Counted from the first letter of the stretch, positions 27,270 to 38,289 are shown. The stretch is DNA of 64,000 nucleotides from Anaerobacillus alkalilacustris (GCF_001866005.1 NZ_MLQR01000029.1:123754-187753), one strand, 5' to 3'. Notes: generated from the letters alone by a model not told the origin. Translations and numbers: made by a program.

Positions 27270-28253
27270 TCAATATCCCTCAGTAAAGCCTCCATTAGAA
27301 ATTCGTTCTTCACTAAGTAGATTTGAAACAGTACTAATTTGATATCCTTTTGCTTTTAACCCAGTAATTAATTGTTCTAACCCACCTGTAGCACTTGCTG
27401 TTGGATGCATTAAAATCATAGAGCCAGGCTCTACTTTTTGTATTACACGTTGTGCCATGGCACTTGGTTCAGGGTTACGCCAATCGACTGTATCAACTGT
27501 CCATAATATGGTATACATATCCATACTTCTTGCTATGTCAACTACATCTTGTCGGTAGCTCCCACTGGGAGGGGCAAACCATTTCGGCTTTACTTCTAAT
27601 GTGGCATAAATAACTTCGTTTGTCTTTTTTATTTCTTCTCTAATTCTTGCATTAGTCATTTTTTTCATATCAGGATGTGAATATGCATGATTCCCTATTT
27701 CATGCCCCTCATCAATAATCATTTTAGCTAATGTTGGATTTTTTTTCGTCCATGATCCATCTAGGAAAAAGGTAGATTTAACATTATGTGCATTCATAAT
27801 TTTTAGCATTTGTGGTAAATAGTCATTTCCCCATGCTACATTAACTAATAGAGTGACCATTTTTTTTTCAGGATTTCCGCGGTAAATTGGAGCTGAAGGT
27901 AGATCACTCAAATGAATAGTTGGAGGAACTTGTTTATAAACTAACCTATTTTCTAAAAATTCTCCGTCCTTTCTCATTTTCTCATAAGAAGCCTCAATAT
28001 CAATCTCTAACCCATTAAGTCCAGGAATTGCTTTCCACACCCTATCAACGACCGCATCAATAGGTGGTACGTTTCTTTCATCGGCGTACTGTTTTAATTC
28101 TATAAATAGTGGATCATTAAATGTAGCAACCGATCGACTATCCGCTTTGATTTCTTTTATGTAATTCGTTGAATATGGATTTTGAATGGAGCCAATTGAT
28201 AAAACAATTATAATAAAAAATGTACAAATTTGTAAAATAAACTTCTTTACCAT
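27270..28253 (-). CDS. ylxY: Polysaccharide deacetylase-like sporulation protein YlxY
   Basis: Secreted or membrane-anchored protein of 327 residues: N-terminal hydrophobic segment (about 1-22, signal anchor or signal peptide), then a NodB/CE4 deacetylase domain (about 125-310). The HxxxH metal motif is present (GNHAYSHPDM), and so is the PPSGSYRQD motif; but the first motif, usually TFDDG, reads NVAWGND, so activity may be altered. In B. subtilis ylxY lies between pnp and mlpA as here. ATG at 28253 after AGGGGGGG. Confidence 0.9.
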   Translation of the reverse strand: MVKKFILQICTFFIIIVLSIGSIQNPYSTNYIKEIKADSRSVATFNDPLFIELKQYADERNVPPIDAVVDRVWKAIPGLNGLEIDIEASYEKMRKDGEFLENRLVYKQVPPTIHLSDLPSAPIYRGNPEKKMVTLLVNVAWGNDYLPQMLKIMNAHNVKSTFFLDGSWTKKNPTLAKMIIDEGHEIGNHAYSHPDMKKMTNARIREEIKKTNEVIYATLEVKPKWFAPPSGSYRQDVVDIARSMDMYTILWTVDTVDWRNPEPSAMAQRVIQKVEPGSMILMHPTASATGGLEQLITGLKAKGYQISTVSNLLSEERISNGGFTEGY

Positions 28254-28321
28254 TAAATGTCCCCCCCTGTACTAAAAAATATGCACTGTTTGGACGAGGT
28301 AGAACAAATGGAATAGAGAAA

Positions 28322-28347
28322 AGAGACTGGTTTATTTCCCAGCCTCT
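28322..28347 (-). terminator. pnp terminator
   Basis: AGAGACTGG (28322-28330) and CCAGCCTCT (28339-28347) pair over 9 positions (one G-U), with UUUUCUC after it on the minus strand, directly past the pnp stop. Confidence 0.75.
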
Positions 28348-28351
28348 AATG

Positions 28352-30454
28352 TTAACTTTCTTGCTTTTGTTCTTTTAATATTGCCTTACGTGACAAATTC
28401 ACTCTGCCTTGGTTATCAACTTCTGTTACTTTTACAAGAATTTCATCACCTATTTGAACAACATCTTCAACTTTATTCACTCGCTCTTCAGCAAGTTGAG
28501 AAATGTGAACAAGTCCATCTTTGCCTTTAAACAACTCAACAAACGCTCCAAATTTTTCGATACGTTTTACAGTACCTAAATAAGTTTGGCCGACTTCTAC
28601 TTCACGTACAATATCTTCAATGATTTGTTTTGCTTTTGCATTCATATCCTGATTTGTCGATGCAATAAATACTGTACCATCTTGTTCAATGTCAATTTTC
28701 ACGCCAGTTTCTTCAATAATCTTATTAATGACTTTACCACTTGGCCCGATCACATCTCTAATTTTATCTGGGTTAATACTCATCATTAATATTTTTGGTG
28801 CGTATTCAGAAAGCTCAGCCTTCGGTTCATTAATTGCCTCAAGCATATTATCAAGAATTTGAAGACGACCTTGCCTTGCTTGTTCTAAAGCTTCTTGTAA
28901 AATTTCACGATTAATACCGGAAATCTTTATATCCATCTGTATAGCAGTAACCCCTTCATTTGTTCCGGCTACTTTAAAGTCCATATCACCTAAGTGATCT
29001 TCCATACCTTGAATATCCGTTAATACTGTATAGTCTTCACCATCAGAAATTAATCCCATTGCAATCCCAGCTACTGGTGATTTAATCGGGACTCCCGCAG
29101 CCATCATTGCCAATGTGCTAGCACATATACTTGCTTGTGAAGTAGAACCATTTGATTCTAAGACTTCAGAAACAAGACGAATGGTATAAGGGAAAGTTTT
29201 TTCAGAAGGAATGATTGGTTCTAGAGCTCGCTCACCAAGGGCGCCATGTCCAATCTCTCTTCGTCCTGGGCCTCTAATAGGACCAGTTTCACCAACACTA
29301 AATAATGGGAAGTTATAGTGATGCATAAAACGTTTAGTTTCCTCAATTCCTAACCCATCAAGAATTTGGACATCTCCTAATGCTCCAAGTGTACAAATGC
29401 TTAAGGCTTGTGTTTGACCTCGCGTAAAAAGTCCAGAACCATGTGTTCTAGGTAAAATATCAATTTTAGAAGATAAAGGACGAATTTCATCTTTAGCTCT
29501 ACCATCAGGTCGAATCTTTTCTTTCGTGATTAATCGTCTCACTTCTTCTTTTACTATTTTGTGAAGAACTTCTTTTACTTCTTCTAAATTTATATTTTCA
29601 TTTTCTTCAAAATGAGCGACTGCTTTTTCCATAACTACATCAATAGCAGCTTGTCTCGCATGTTTCTCCTGAACTTGAACGGCCTCTCTTAATTCCGATT
29701 CAGCTAATTCACGGACAGATGTATTTAAATCTGCATCAATTTCATGAAGGATGACATCCATTTTTTCAATGTTGCCTAGTTTTGCAACTATTTCTTCTTG
29801 GAAAGCAACAAGACGCTTAATCTCCTCATGCCCATACATAATCGCTTCTAACATAACTTCTTCCGATACTTCTTCTGCCCCAGCTTCAACCATGTTAATA
29901 GCATCTTTTGTACCCGCAACAACAAGGTGGATGTCACTTTTTTCCAATTGTTCAGTGGTAGGGTTAACCATAAACTCACCGTCAATACGACCTACTGTTA
30001 CCCCAGCAATTGGACCATCAAAAGGAATGTCTGAAATACATAATGCTAGTGATGATCCGACCATAGCTGCCATTTCAGAAGAACAGTTTTGATCAATACT
30101 CATAACAATACTAACTACTTGTACCTCATTACGGAATCCCTCTGGGAAGAGTGGTCGGATCGGACGATCAATTAAGCGGCTTGTTAAAATTGCATTTTCA
30201 CTTGGACGGCCTTCTCGTTTTATAAAACCTCCAGGAATTTTACCAGCAGCATAAAGCCGTTCTTCATAGTTCACTGTAAGTGGAAAGAAATTTAGTGGCT
30301 TAGGTGATTTAGAAGCAGTAACAGTACAAAGTACTGCTGTTTCACCATATCTAACCATTACTGCACCATTTGCCTGTTTGGCAAACTCGCCAATTTCAAA
30401 CGATAATTCGCGACCTGCCCAATTCATCGAAAACTTTTGTGTTTCTTGTCCCAT
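28352..30454 (-). CDS. pnp: Polyribonucleotide nucleotidyltransferase (PNPase)
   Basis: 3'-5' phosphorolytic exoribonuclease of the RNA degradosome network. 700 residues in the usual order: RNase PH domain 1 (about 10-150), helical linker (to about 300), RNase PH domain 2 ([34 protein letters not shown]), KH domain (about 555-610, [16 protein letters not shown]) and S1 domain (about 620-690). ATG at 30454 after GAGGAG. It follows rpsO across a terminator and has its own promoter-like sequence. Confidence 0.98.
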   Translation of the reverse strand: MGQETQKFSMNWAGRELSFEIGEFAKQANGAVMVRYGETAVLCTVTASKSPKPLNFFPLTVNYEERLYAAGKIPGGFIKREGRPSENAILTSRLIDRPIRPLFPEGFRNEVQVVSIVMSIDQNCSSEMAAMVGSSLALCISDIPFDGPIAGVTVGRIDGEFMVNPTTEQLEKSDIHLVVAGTKDAINMVEAGAEEVSEEVMLEAIMYGHEEIKRLVAFQEEIVAKLGNIEKMDVILHEIDADLNTSVRELAESELREAVQVQEKHARQAAIDVVMEKAVAHFEENENINLEEVKEVLHKIVKEEVRRLITKEKIRPDGRAKDEIRPLSSKIDILPRTHGSGLFTRGQTQALSICTLGALGDVQILDGLGIEETKRFMHHYNFPLFSVGETGPIRGPGRREIGHGALGERALEPIIPSEKTFPYTIRLVSEVLESNGSTSQASICASTLAMMAAGVPIKSPVAGIAMGLISDGEDYTVLTDIQGMEDHLGDMDFKVAGTNEGVTAIQMDIKISGINREILQEALEQARQGRLQILDNMLEAINEPKAELSEYAPKILMMSINPDKIRDVIGPSGKVINKIIEETGVKIDIEQDGTVFIASTNQDMNAKAKQIIEDIVREVEVGQTYLGTVKRIEKFGAFVELFKGKDGLVHISQLAEERVNKVEDVVQIGDEILVKVTEVDNQGRVNLSRKAILKEQKQES

Positions 30455-30557
30455 TTTTACGAGTAACTCCTCTCGTTTTCAAAAATTTAATTATTAATTA
30501 CTTAGCCCTTATTATTTCCTTAAATATGTAAATTCAAAAGCCTTTTAACAAAGATTT

Positions 30558-30586
30558 ATTATGCAGTAATTAAGAACTTTTTCCAA
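30558..30586 (-). promoter_or_regulatory. Possible pnp promoter
   Basis: Minus-strand TTGGAA (30581-30586) and CATAAT (30558-30563) with a 17-base spacer, between the rpsO terminator and pnp; leader about 100 nt. Confidence 0.6.
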
Positions 30587-30603
30587 TAAATAAAACTAAG
30601 AAA

Positions 30604-30625
30604 AAAGCGGGACGAATCCCGCTTT
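30604..30625 (-). terminator. rpsO terminator
   Basis: AAAGCGGGA (30604-30612) and TCCCGCTTT (30617-30625) form a 9-bp stem with a tetraloop and a U6 tail on the minus strand, right after the rpsO stop. Confidence 0.93.
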
Positions 30626-30630
30626 CTCTA

Positions 30631-30900
30631 CTATCGGCGTAAACCGAGCTTATCAACTAAGTTACGATAACGCGATACATCCTTATTACGTAAATACGTA
30701 AGTAAGTTACGACGTTGTCCAACCATTTTTAAAAGACCACGACGTGAGTGATGATCCTTTTTGTGAGTACGTAAATGACCGTTTAACGTATTGATTTGCT
30801 CCGTTAGGATAGCGATCTGAACCTCTGGAGAACCAGTGTCAGTATCGTGAACTTTAAACGTTTCAATGATTTCATTTTTACGCTCTTGAGTTAATGCCAT
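30631..30900 (-). CDS. rpsO: 30S ribosomal protein S15
   Basis: 89 residues, binds the 16S rRNA central domain three-way junction. Typical start [12 protein letters not shown] and [20 protein letters not shown]; ends [14 protein letters not shown] at 30900 after AAGGAGGTG. Own promoter (30997-31025) within the end of ribF and own terminator, so it can be a single-gene transcript with a leader of about 95 nt that may carry S15 autoregulation. Confidence 0.98.
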   Translation of the reverse strand: MALTQERKNEIIETFKVHDTDTGSPEVQIAILTEQINTLNGHLRTHKKDHHSRRGLLKMVGQRRNLLTYLRNKDVSRYRNLVDKLGLRR

Positions 30901-30996
30901 CCTAATTCACCTCCTTATTATTTATCCCCTAATCCCTAGCAAACGTCGGTGACTCGATTTTGCCAAGGAAAGGTTTTGTACAAACGTACATATATT

Positions 30997-31025
30997 AGAA
31001 TACATTGTTTTGTCATGAATTGCAA
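30997..31025 (-). promoter_or_regulatory. rpsO promoter
   Basis: Minus-strand TTGCAA (31020-31025) and TATTCT (30997-31002), 17-base spacer. It overlaps the last codons of ribF. Confidence 0.65.
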
Positions 31026-31978
31026 GAACACAAATTTAATTTGGTTAAAATATGCTTAGCTACTGCTTTATCTGTTTCAATTTGGTTAATAAGGTCTTGA
31101 ATTGTTGGAAACTTTAGCTCACTCCTGATCCGTTTTATCCATTTAATACGTACATCCTTATCGTAAATCATGTCATTAAAATCAAATAAATGAATTTCAA
31201 CAGCAAGGTACGTTTTTTTATTTCCATGGAATGTTGGTTTATATCCTATATTACAAACTCCTTCATAATTACGACCGTCTACTTTCATACATACAGCGTA
31301 AACACCTGTTGCAGGTAATAGGTACCCGTCTGTTTCAACATTTGCTGTTGGAAAACCAATGAGGCGTCCGCGCTTTTCACCATGGACAACCTTACCTAAA
31401 ACTTCATAATACCTCCCTAAATATTCAGGAACCTGAGAAACTTCTCCATTAGCTAATAATTTTCTAATATAAGTAGAACTCACCTTTTCTAAATCTTTTT
31501 CTACCTTCTGAATTGTTGTTTGAGAAAAAGATTTTCTAGAATGAAAAGGAAGAGTTTCCATCGTTCCTTTTCCTAGCTTGCCATAAGAATAGTCGAATCC
31601 AGCCACAACATGCTTTACATTTAATTCTATTAAATACTTATCTACAAACTGTTGTGGTGTTAGATTAGCAAATTCTTTGGTGAAATCTACTATGTATAAA
31701 ACATCTACACCTAATTTTCTTATAAGCTCAATTTTCTCTGGCAATGGACTTAAGTAAAGCATTTCTCCCTCTTGTTTCCTAAGTACTTCTTTCGGGTGAG
31801 GGCTAAATGTCATAACTGCACTTTGCATTTGCTTTTCATGAGCAATTTCTTTTGCTGTAAGAATTACTCTTTGATGCCCTAGATGAACACCATCAAAAAA
31901 ACCTAATGCTATGACTGTTGGTTTACAATTTTCCATTTTTAATTGATGAGGATGTGACAGTACAATTGTTTCCAACAT
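31013..31978 (-). CDS. ribF: Bifunctional riboflavin kinase/FAD synthetase
   Basis: Makes FMN from riboflavin, then FAD (called ribC in B. subtilis). 321 residues: N-terminal adenylyltransferase domain with GFFDGVHLGHQ (about 25-35) and VVAGFDYSYGKLGKG; C-terminal flavokinase domain with GRLIGFPTANV (about 205-215). The frame opens with GTG at 31984, but the ATG at 31978 behind GAGGTGG is preferred. It follows truB, as in B. subtilis. Confidence 0.95.
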   Translation of the reverse strand: MLETIVLSHPHQLKMENCKPTVIALGFFDGVHLGHQRVILTAKEIAHEKQMQSAVMTFSPHPKEVLRKQEGEMLYLSPLPEKIELIRKLGVDVLYIVDFTKEFANLTPQQFVDKYLIELNVKHVVAGFDYSYGKLGKGTMETLPFHSRKSFSQTTIQKVEKDLEKVSSTYIRKLLANGEVSQVPEYLGRYYEVLGKVVHGEKRGRLIGFPTANVETDGYLLPATGVYAVCMKVDGRNYEGVCNIGYKPTFHGNKKTYLAVEIHLFDFNDMIYDKDVRIKWIKRIRSELKFPTIQDLINQIETDKAVAKHILTKLNLCSCNS

Positions 31979-32050
31979 TTCCACCTCAATATAGTAATAT
32001 GTTAATTGATCAAACTCTTACATTTATAACTTTTTTATGCAACAATTATC

Positions 32051-32971
32051 TTATACTTGATCGTTTTTCAATACCTTTTCTGGCTTCATTAACCCTTGTT
32101 TAGTGGGATGCTTTATATAGATGGCTAAGCATTCTCCATTTTTATTATAAATGGTAAAACGATTTTCATCTATCTCTATAGGAATAGGTAATACCATTCC
32201 ATTCATGACTTTTAGTGCTGTTGCATCATTTATAACGATCCGTTTTAAAAATGAAAGTGCATCATCAATTTTCAGTAGTGAAGCTTGAAGTTCATTATTT
32301 GTAAATTTATTTTCTATTTCTTCAAAAGTAAGGCAGTGCTCTAATTGAAAGGGACCTGATGCAGTCCGAACAAGTGCCGACATATGAGCAGGATAACCAA
32401 GTTTTTTTCCTATATCCACTGCTAGTGTTCGCACGTACGTTCCTTTACTACAATGGACGCGAAAAGAAAATTTTACTTTATTTCCATCAATAAGTAACGG
32501 TTCTGTTAACAAAGTTAATTCATGTATGTTTACATGTCGTACTGGACGCTCAACTGTCTTTCCCTCTCGTGCGTATTCATAGAGCTTTTTCCCCTTAACC
32601 TTTACCGCAGAATACATTGGAGGAATCTGTTCTATTTCACCCGTAAAAGATTGTAATACTTCGTTTATTTCTTGGCAAGAAAATAACCTTTCAACAACTT
32701 TTTCCTCAAGCTTTTCACCTGTAAAATCTTCTGTAGTTGTCGAAAAGCCAATGGTAACCTCACCCTCATATGTTTTCGAATAATCAGACATATATTGTGC
32801 AACTTTAGTGGCTCTCCCAATACAAATAGGAAGTACCCCAGTAACCTCTGGATCTAATGTTCCGGTATGACCGATTTTTCTCGTCTTTAATATTCTTCTT
32901 AATTTAGCTACACAATCGTGAGAGGTCATCCCTTTCGGTTTATGTAAAGCTAATATTCCTTGTAGTTCCAT
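32051..32971 (-). CDS. truB: tRNA pseudouridine(55) synthase TruB
   Basis: Makes pseudouridine 55 in the T-loop of tRNAs. 306 residues, with LHKPKGMTSHDCV, the catalytic Asp in GHTGTLDPEVTGVLPI (about 33-45), and the C-terminal PUA-like region. The frame opens at a TTG (32992); the ATG at 32971 behind AAGTGGTG gives the family start MELQGILALHKPKG. It is followed by ribF after about 70 bases. Confidence 0.95.
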   Translation of the reverse strand: MELQGILALHKPKGMTSHDCVAKLRRILKTRKIGHTGTLDPEVTGVLPICIGRATKVAQYMSDYSKTYEGEVTIGFSTTTEDFTGEKLEEKVVERLFSCQEINEVLQSFTGEIEQIPPMYSAVKVKGKKLYEYAREGKTVERPVRHVNIHELTLLTEPLLIDGNKVKFSFRVHCSKGTYVRTLAVDIGKKLGYPAHMSALVRTASGPFQLEHCLTFEEIENKFTNNELQASLLKIDDALSFLKRIVINDATALKVMNGMVLPIPIEIDENRFTIYNKNGECLAIYIKHPTKQGLMKPEKVLKNDQV

Positions 32972-33052
32972 ATTTTTCACCACTTCAATCAATTTTATAT
33001 AATTATATACAGAGGAAAGAGGATAGCAAACTACTATCCCCTTTGTCCATTA

Positions 33053-33403
33053 TTATTGATCGTTCTGACGATTAATTTCTCCAAGTAAAGATTCGATCTT
33101 ATTGCCATAATCGATTGACTCGTCAAACTTGAAAAGAAGTTCAGGTGTTTTTCTTAGCCTAATTCTCTTCCCAATTTCCGAACGAATAAAACCAGTTGCT
33201 TTAGAAAGACCTTGTAAAGTAGCTTCTTTTTGCTCATCATTCCCAAGAACTGTAATATAGATTTTTGCTTGTTGTAGATCTCCGGTAACTTCCACTCCTG
33301 TAACAGTAACAAATCCAATTCTTGGATCCTTTAGTTCCCTTTGAAGAATGTCAGTCATTTCCTTTTTAATTTGCTCTGCAACACGATTCGGACGAACACT
33401 CAT
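33053..33403 (-). CDS. rbfA: Ribosome-binding factor A
   Basis: 116-residue KH-fold protein that helps mature the 30S subunit and 16S rRNA 5' end. Recognised by [43 protein letters not shown] and [15 protein letters not shown] at 33403 after TTGAGGTGA. It lies between ylxP (188 bases, with a repeat fragment) and truB. Confidence 0.97.
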   Translation of the reverse strand: MSVRPNRVAEQIKKEMTDILQRELKDPRIGFVTVTGVEVTGDLQQAKIYITVLGNDEQKEATLQGLSKATGFIRSEIGKRIRLRKTPELLFKFDESIDYGNKIESLLGEINRQNDQ

Positions 33404-33479
33404 TTATATCACCTCAATAGAACACCTTGTGCTTTTCGCATTATATAACCAAAGCTTTAGTTTATCTTAAAAGATAAGA

Positions 33480-33553
33480 ATTTATAAAATTCTGAGATTG
33501 AAAAATTGTCTGGATCCAGCTACTTGCGCTCGTGACCGGGTCGCTTTCGCCTT
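33480..33553 (-). repeat. Dispersed intergenic repeat, copy 6 (short, inverted)
   Basis: Reverse-oriented fragment: GTCTGGATCCAGC...GCGCTCGTGACCGGGTCGC with a TTTATAAAATTCTGAG flank, matching the 3' and 5' ends of the repeat on the minus strand with the middle deleted. It is the only copy in this orientation. Confidence 0.6.
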
Positions 33554-33591
33554 ATTAACAATCCTCTAGCATAATTAGACTTCTTGAACTA

Positions 33592-33870
33592 TTAAAACCA
33601 TTCAAAGTTTGTGATGGTTCGCTCAATTTCAGGAGTTGAATCAATCATAGCTAAAGCTTTATTTAATTCTTTTTCAGCTACTACCTTATCACTTGCAACA
33701 GTAACGATAGAAATTTCTGCACGTTGCCATAAGTTTTGATAACCAGTTTCTGATACTGCTATATTTAGCCTTTGCTTTAAACGGCTTATTATACTTTTAA
33801 GTACGGATCGTTTCTGTTTCAGTGACTGCACATCATAAATGACACATTCACATGTTACAGATCCAATCAT
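33592..33870 (-). CDS. ylxP: YlxP, DUF503 family protein
   Basis: 92-residue protein of the DUF503 family ([31 protein letters not shown] type), always beside infB and rbfA in Bacilli; a role in ribosome biogenesis is only inferred from that. ATG overlaps the infB stop (ATGA), so translation is coupled. Confidence 0.9.
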   Translation of the reverse strand: MIGSVTCECVIYDVQSLKQKRSVLKSIISRLKQRLNIAVSETGYQNLWQRAEISIVTVASDKVVAEKELNKALAMIDSTPEIERTITNFEWF

Positions 33871-35975
33871 GAACGTTTAATTTCCTCCATGACATATGCC
33901 TCAATAATATCGCCTTCTTTAATATCATTGAATCTTTCAAGAGTAATTCCACACTCATAGTTAGTTGCAACTTCTTTAACATCATCTTTAAAGCGTTTAA
34001 GTGCATCAATTTTCCCTTCATAAATAACAATACCATCACGAATTAGACGAACTGTTGAATCACGAGTAACTTTTCCTTCAGTAACATAACAACCGGCAAT
34101 CGTTCCTACTTTTGAGACTTTAAACGTTGTACGAACTTCAACCTGCCCAATTACTTTTTCTTCAAATTCTGGATCAAGCATACCCTTCATTGCAGCTTCA
34201 ATTTCGTCAATCGCATTATAAATAACCCGATGTAATCTAATATCTACTTTTTCACTATCAGCTGTACGTTTTGCATTTACGTCAGGACGTACATTAAAGC
34301 CAATTACAATTGCATTTGAAGCACTTGCTAAAATAATATCGGATTCAGTAATAGCACCTACACCCGTATGGATAATGTTAACTTTTACACCTTCAACATC
34401 AATTTTCTCTAGTGAACCTTTCATTGCTTCTACAGAACCTTGAACGTCGCCTTTAATAATGACATTAATTTCTTTGATGTCACCTTGTTGGATCTGGTTA
34501 AATAAGTCATCTAAGCTTACTCTACTATTTTCAGAACGCTCAGCTTCACGCTGTTTCACCGCACGAGCTTCACCAACTGAACGAGCTGTTTTCTCGTCTT
34601 TAAAAACTAAAAATTGATCTCCAGCTCGCGGAACATCACTAAGACCTGTAATTTCTACAGGTGCTGAAGGTCCTGCTGTTTTAACACGTCGTCCAATATC
34701 ATTTACCATTGCACGGACACGTCCAAACGTGTTTCCAACAACAATAGGATCACCCACGTGCAATGTTCCTGATTGAACAAGTAATGTTGCTACGGCTCCT
34801 CGACCTTTGTCCAATTCTGCTTCAACTACAGTTCCACGTGCGTAAGCTTTTGGATTCGCTTTATATTCTTCAACTTCAGCGACTAATAGAATCATTTCTA
34901 ACAACTCATCAATACCTTCGCCTTTAAGTGCAGAAACAGGAACAAAAATTGTATCTCCACCCCAAGCTTCAGCTACTAAGCCATGTTCTGTTAACTCTTG
35001 CATCACGCGATCAGGGTTTGCAGCTTCCTTATCCATTTTATTAACAGCAACGATAATAGGAACTTTTGCTGCTTTTGCATGATTAATTGCTTCAACTGTT
35101 TGCGGCATCACTCCATCGTCGGCTGCAACAACTAATATAGTAATATCAGTTACTTGTGCTCCACGAGCTCGCATTGTTGTAAATGCAGCATGTCCTGGAG
35201 TGTCTAGAAAAGTAATTTTCTTATCATTAACTTCTACTTGATAAGCACCTATGTGTTGAGTGATCCCACCAGCTTCACCTGCTGTTACTTTTGTGTGGCG
35301 AATCGAATCTAGAAGAGTTGTTTTTCCATGATCGACATGCCCCATAATAGTAACAACTGGTGGTCTTTCCTTTATATCCTTTGGATCGTCATCTTCTTCA
35401 TAGCGCTCAAAATCCGTTACTTCTAAAATGATTTCTTCTTCTACTTCAACACCATAATCACTAGCTATTAATTCAATTGAATCTTTATCTATCTCTTGGT
35501 TAATGGTAGCCATAACCCCAAGAAACATTAATTTTTTAATAAGCTCTGATGGTTCTTTATGAAGCTTCTTAGCTAATTCTCCAACTGTAATGGATCCAGA
35601 ATAAGTAATTTTAGTAGGCATAGTTTTCACATTTTCTTTCTTATCTACTTGAAATGATTTTTGGTTATTTTTATTGTTACGTTTTTTATCATTTCTTTTC
35701 GATTGATTATTTTTTATAGCTTGGTCATTTTTCTTATTATTGTTTTCGGAAGGGCTTTTTTCGTTGCTTCCTTTTCCCTCTTTTGTATGAGAATTAGAAA
35801 CACTTTTTTCACCTTCGTTTTCTACTGGCTCAACTTCTAACTTTTTCATAGCTTCTTCAGTAATTACTGACATATGGTTAGTTACCTCGATATTTAACGT
35901 TTTTAATTTTTCAATTATTTCTTTACTAGAAATGTTCTTCTCTTTTGCATATTCATATACTCGCATCTTTTTCAT
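33867..35975 (-). CDS. infB: Translation initiation factor IF-2
   Basis: GTPase that brings initiator tRNA to the 30S subunit. 702 residues: N-terminal IF2-N module ([21 protein letters not shown]), a K/N-rich low-complexity linker (about 55-125), a second IF2-N domain, the G domain with [17 protein letters not shown] and NKMD (about 210-350), then the beta-barrel domains and C-terminal fMet-tRNA-binding domain. The frame is open from 36017, but the ATG at 35975 with AAGGGAGG is the start. It overlaps ylxP by 4 bases. Confidence 0.97.
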   Translation of the reverse strand: MKKMRVYEYAKEKNISSKEIIEKLKTLNIEVTNHMSVITEEAMKKLEVEPVENEGEKSVSNSHTKEGKGSNEKSPSENNNKKNDQAIKNNQSKRNDKKRNNKNNQKSFQVDKKENVKTMPTKITYSGSITVGELAKKLHKEPSELIKKLMFLGVMATINQEIDKDSIELIASDYGVEVEEEIILEVTDFERYEEDDDPKDIKERPPVVTIMGHVDHGKTTLLDSIRHTKVTAGEAGGITQHIGAYQVEVNDKKITFLDTPGHAAFTTMRARGAQVTDITILVVAADDGVMPQTVEAINHAKAAKVPIIVAVNKMDKEAANPDRVMQELTEHGLVAEAWGGDTIFVPVSALKGEGIDELLEMILLVAEVEEYKANPKAYARGTVVEAELDKGRGAVATLLVQSGTLHVGDPIVVGNTFGRVRAMVNDIGRRVKTAGPSAPVEITGLSDVPRAGDQFLVFKDEKTARSVGEARAVKQREAERSENSRVSLDDLFNQIQQGDIKEINVIIKGDVQGSVEAMKGSLEKIDVEGVKVNIIHTGVGAITESDIILASASNAIVIGFNVRPDVNAKRTADSEKVDIRLHRVIYNAIDEIEAAMKGMLDPEFEEKVIGQVEVRTTFKVSKVGTIAGCYVTEGKVTRDSTVRLIRDGIVIYEGKIDALKRFKDDVKEVATNYECGITLERFNDIKEGDIIEAYVMEEIKRS

Positions 35976-36031
35976 TTGCTTTCCTCCCTTGTGAACATGG
36001 TCTTGTTCATCCAGCATTTCAACAAGTTTAT

Positions 36032-36331
36032 TTAAAGAATTGAAAGGAGCTTAGTGGCAAATCCTTCGTCAATTACACCCACTACAACACGTTCATGTTT
36101 TCCAATTGCTGAACCTAGCATCTCTCTATTACCTGTAAATTTTAAAGGGACATTATAAAAATTACATTTATCTTGAATTTTCTTTTTTGTTGATAAAGAG
36201 GCGTCATCTGCCACTATCACAAGATAAACATTTTTCTTCCGTATACCTTTTATTACAAGTTCTTCCCCAGTAACTAGTTTTCTAGCCCTTGTAGCAAGAC
36301 CTAGAAGGGAAAACCATTGTGGCTGCTTCAT
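36032..36331 (-). CDS. ylxQ: YlxQ, L7Ae-family RNA-binding protein
   Basis: 99-residue L7Ae/L30e-fold protein, predicted to bind kink-turn RNA ([37 protein letters not shown]). It is in the nusA-infB operon in all Bacilli; its RNA target here is unknown. It overlaps ylxR by 4 bases and has AAGGAGA before its ATG. Confidence 0.92.
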   Translation of the reverse strand: MKQPQWFSLLGLATRARKLVTGEELVIKGIRKKNVYLVIVADDASLSTKKKIQDKCNFYNVPLKFTGNREMLGSAIGKHERVVVGVIDEGFATKLLSIL

Positions 36332-36603
36332 TGAGAATCTCCTTTAATTCGATCTTTGATAAGTTGGTCATATATTTCACTGCTTACTTTTACATTTAAG
36401 TGTCGGGAAAAAACATCTTTCCTTTTTGCCTCTTCAAAACATTCTTGACTATTACTTACATAAGCACCTCTACCGGACTTTTTACCTGTAGAGTCAATAA
36501 CGACTTCGCCTGCAGGAGTACGTACGATCCTAATTAATTCTTTTTTAGGCTTCATCTCATTTGTAACAACACATTTACGAAGTGGAATTTTGCGTTTTTT
36601 CAT
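36328..36603 (-). CDS. rnpM: YlxR family RNA-binding protein (RnpM)
   Basis: 91-residue YlxR/DUF448 protein with RKCVVTNEMKPKKELIRIVR and GKKSGRGAYVS. The B. subtilis homologue binds RNase P RNA and modulates its activity (hence RnpM). Encoded between nusA (15 bases) and ylxQ. ATG at 36603 after AAAGGGTGG. Confidence 0.92.
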   Translation of the reverse strand: MKKRKIPLRKCVVTNEMKPKKELIRIVRTPAGEVVIDSTGKKSGRGAYVSNSQECFEEAKRKDVFSRHLNVKVSSEIYDQLIKDRIKGDSQ

Positions 36604-36618
36604 AGCCGATCCACCCTT

Positions 36619-37725
36619 TTACTCTAGCTCTTCAAAGCTTTCTTCTTGTTGATTAACCTCTTCACTTTCATTTGGATTATACAATCCAAGACTTTCTGCA
36701 TCAGATTGACTCTTTATGTCAATTTTCCAACCTGTTAATTTAGCCGCTAGTCGAGCATTTTGCCCTCTTTTTCCGATAGCTAAAGATAATTGATAATCAG
36801 GAACAATAACTTGAGTCATTTTCTCCTCTTCATCTACTTTTACTTGCAGAACTTTAGCAGGACTTAATGCGTTTGCTACATATTCAACCGGGTCTTCACA
36901 CCAACGAACAATGTCAATTTTCTCACCTTTAAGTTCATTAACAATGGTTTGAACTCTCTGACCCTTAGGACCAACACAAGAACCAACAGGATCAACTTCT
37001 GGGTTTTCAGCATGGACTGAAATTTTCGAACGATCTCCAGCTTCACGGGCAACAGATTTAATCTCAACCGTACCATCAAAAATTTCTGGGACTTCTAATT
37101 CAAAAAGTCTTTTTAATAATCCAGGATGAGTCCTTGAAATTAAAATTTGAGGACCCTTTGTTGTTTTTTCAACTTTTGTTATGTAGGCCTTAATGCGATC
37201 GTTGTGCTTATAAGTTTCATTAGGCATTTGTTCAGTTAATGGTAGTAGGGCTTCAACTTTACCTAAGTCTACATAAATAAAACGACTATCTTGTCGTTGA
37301 ACAATTCCTGTCATAATATCTTCTTCACGGTCAATAAAGTCTGCATAAATTATTCCTCTTTCAGCTTCACGAACTCGCTGAGTAACAACTTGTTTTGCAG
37401 TTTGAGCTGCAATACGGCCGAAATCTTTTGGCGTCACTTCAATTTCTACAATATCATCAACTTCATATTGTGGATTGATTGCTTTAGCAGCTCCTTCTGA
37501 GATTTCTAATCTAGAGTCAAATACTTCTTCAACCACTTGCTTTCTAGCAAAAACACGAATACTACCATTTTCTCGGTTTATGTCAACACGTACATTTTGT
37601 GCCTGGTTAAAGTTTCGTTTATAACCGGAAATTAGCGCTGCTTCAATAGCTTCAATAATAATCTCTTTGCTAATTCCCTTATCTTTTTCTAACGTCGTTA
37701 ACGCATCCATAAAATCACTATTCAT
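36619..37725 (-). CDS. nusA: Transcription termination/antitermination protein NusA
   Basis: RNA polymerase-associated factor for pausing, termination and antitermination. 368 residues without the C-terminal acidic repeats of proteobacteria, as in other Firmicutes. N-terminal RNAP-binding domain (MNSDFMDALTTLEKDKGI), S1 domain (about 135-200), KH1 and KH2 (GSCVGPKGQRVQ, LAIGKRGQNARLAAKLTGW). ATG at 37725 after AAAGGGGGAG. It follows rimP. Confidence 0.98.
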   Translation of the reverse strand: MNSDFMDALTTLEKDKGISKEIIIEAIEAALISGYKRNFNQAQNVRVDINRENGSIRVFARKQVVEEVFDSRLEISEGAAKAINPQYEVDDIVEIEVTPKDFGRIAAQTAKQVVTQRVREAERGIIYADFIDREEDIMTGIVQRQDSRFIYVDLGKVEALLPLTEQMPNETYKHNDRIKAYITKVEKTTKGPQILISRTHPGLLKRLFELEVPEIFDGTVEIKSVAREAGDRSKISVHAENPEVDPVGSCVGPKGQRVQTIVNELKGEKIDIVRWCEDPVEYVANALSPAKVLQVKVDEEEKMTQVIVPDYQLSLAIGKRGQNARLAAKLTGWKIDIKSQSDAESLGLYNPNESEEVNQQEESFEELE

Positions 37726-37792
37726 GGAGCATTTCTCCCCCTTTCGATTTTAAGAAAAGTGCTTGGTATCTTAAGTGTAGAACTTATTTAAC

Positions 37793-38263
37793 TTAAAAAA
37801 CAACAGCCAGTCTTGCACTAGCAACTTTTTCATAAGGAATTATCACATTAATTGTTCTCGTTTTTTGTTTAGTGGAAATAGTTAAGTCTTTTCCATCAAA
37901 TGTTACTAACTTACCTTCAAATGCCTTTTCTCCTTGAATTGGTTCATATGTAGTTACATAAATATTCTTTCCTATCGCTTTTTCAACATCCTTCTCTTTC
38001 TTAAGTGGGCGTTCAGCTCCAGGAGATGATACTTCAAGGAAATATGCTTGAGTTATTGGGTCTTTTTCGTCTAGTAGTTCACTCAATCGTTCACTTACTG
38101 TTCCGCAGTCTTCAATATCTACACCATTTTCAGAGTCAATAAACACACGCAAAAACCAATTTTTTCCTTCTTTTTTGAATTCAACATCGACTAGCTCTAG
38201 TTGCATTTCATTTAGAATAGGCAAAACTAATTGTTCTACAATACCAGTTACATTCTTACTCAT
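37793..38263 (-). CDS. rimP: Ribosome maturation factor RimP
   Basis: 156-residue protein needed for 30S assembly. Recognised by [42 protein letters not shown] and [15 protein letters not shown]. First gene of the nusA-infB operon. ATG at 38263 after AAGGAGGGA; the leader upstream can fold into a long stem (38290-38383). Confidence 0.97.
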   Translation of the reverse strand: MSKNVTGIVEQLVLPILNEMQLELVDVEFKKEGKNWFLRVFIDSENGVDIEDCGTVSERLSELLDEKDPITQAYFLEVSSPGAERPLKKEKDVEKAIGKNIYVTTYEPIQGEKAFEGKLVTFDGKDLTISTKQKTRTINVIIPYEKVASARLAVVF

Positions 38264-38289
38264 TGTTGTCCCTCCTTACAAGTAAACTT

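Noticed and set aside
33848..34039. 63-codon minus-strand frame overlapping the infB/ylxP junction
   Set aside because: Out-of-frame shadow of the infB C-terminus.
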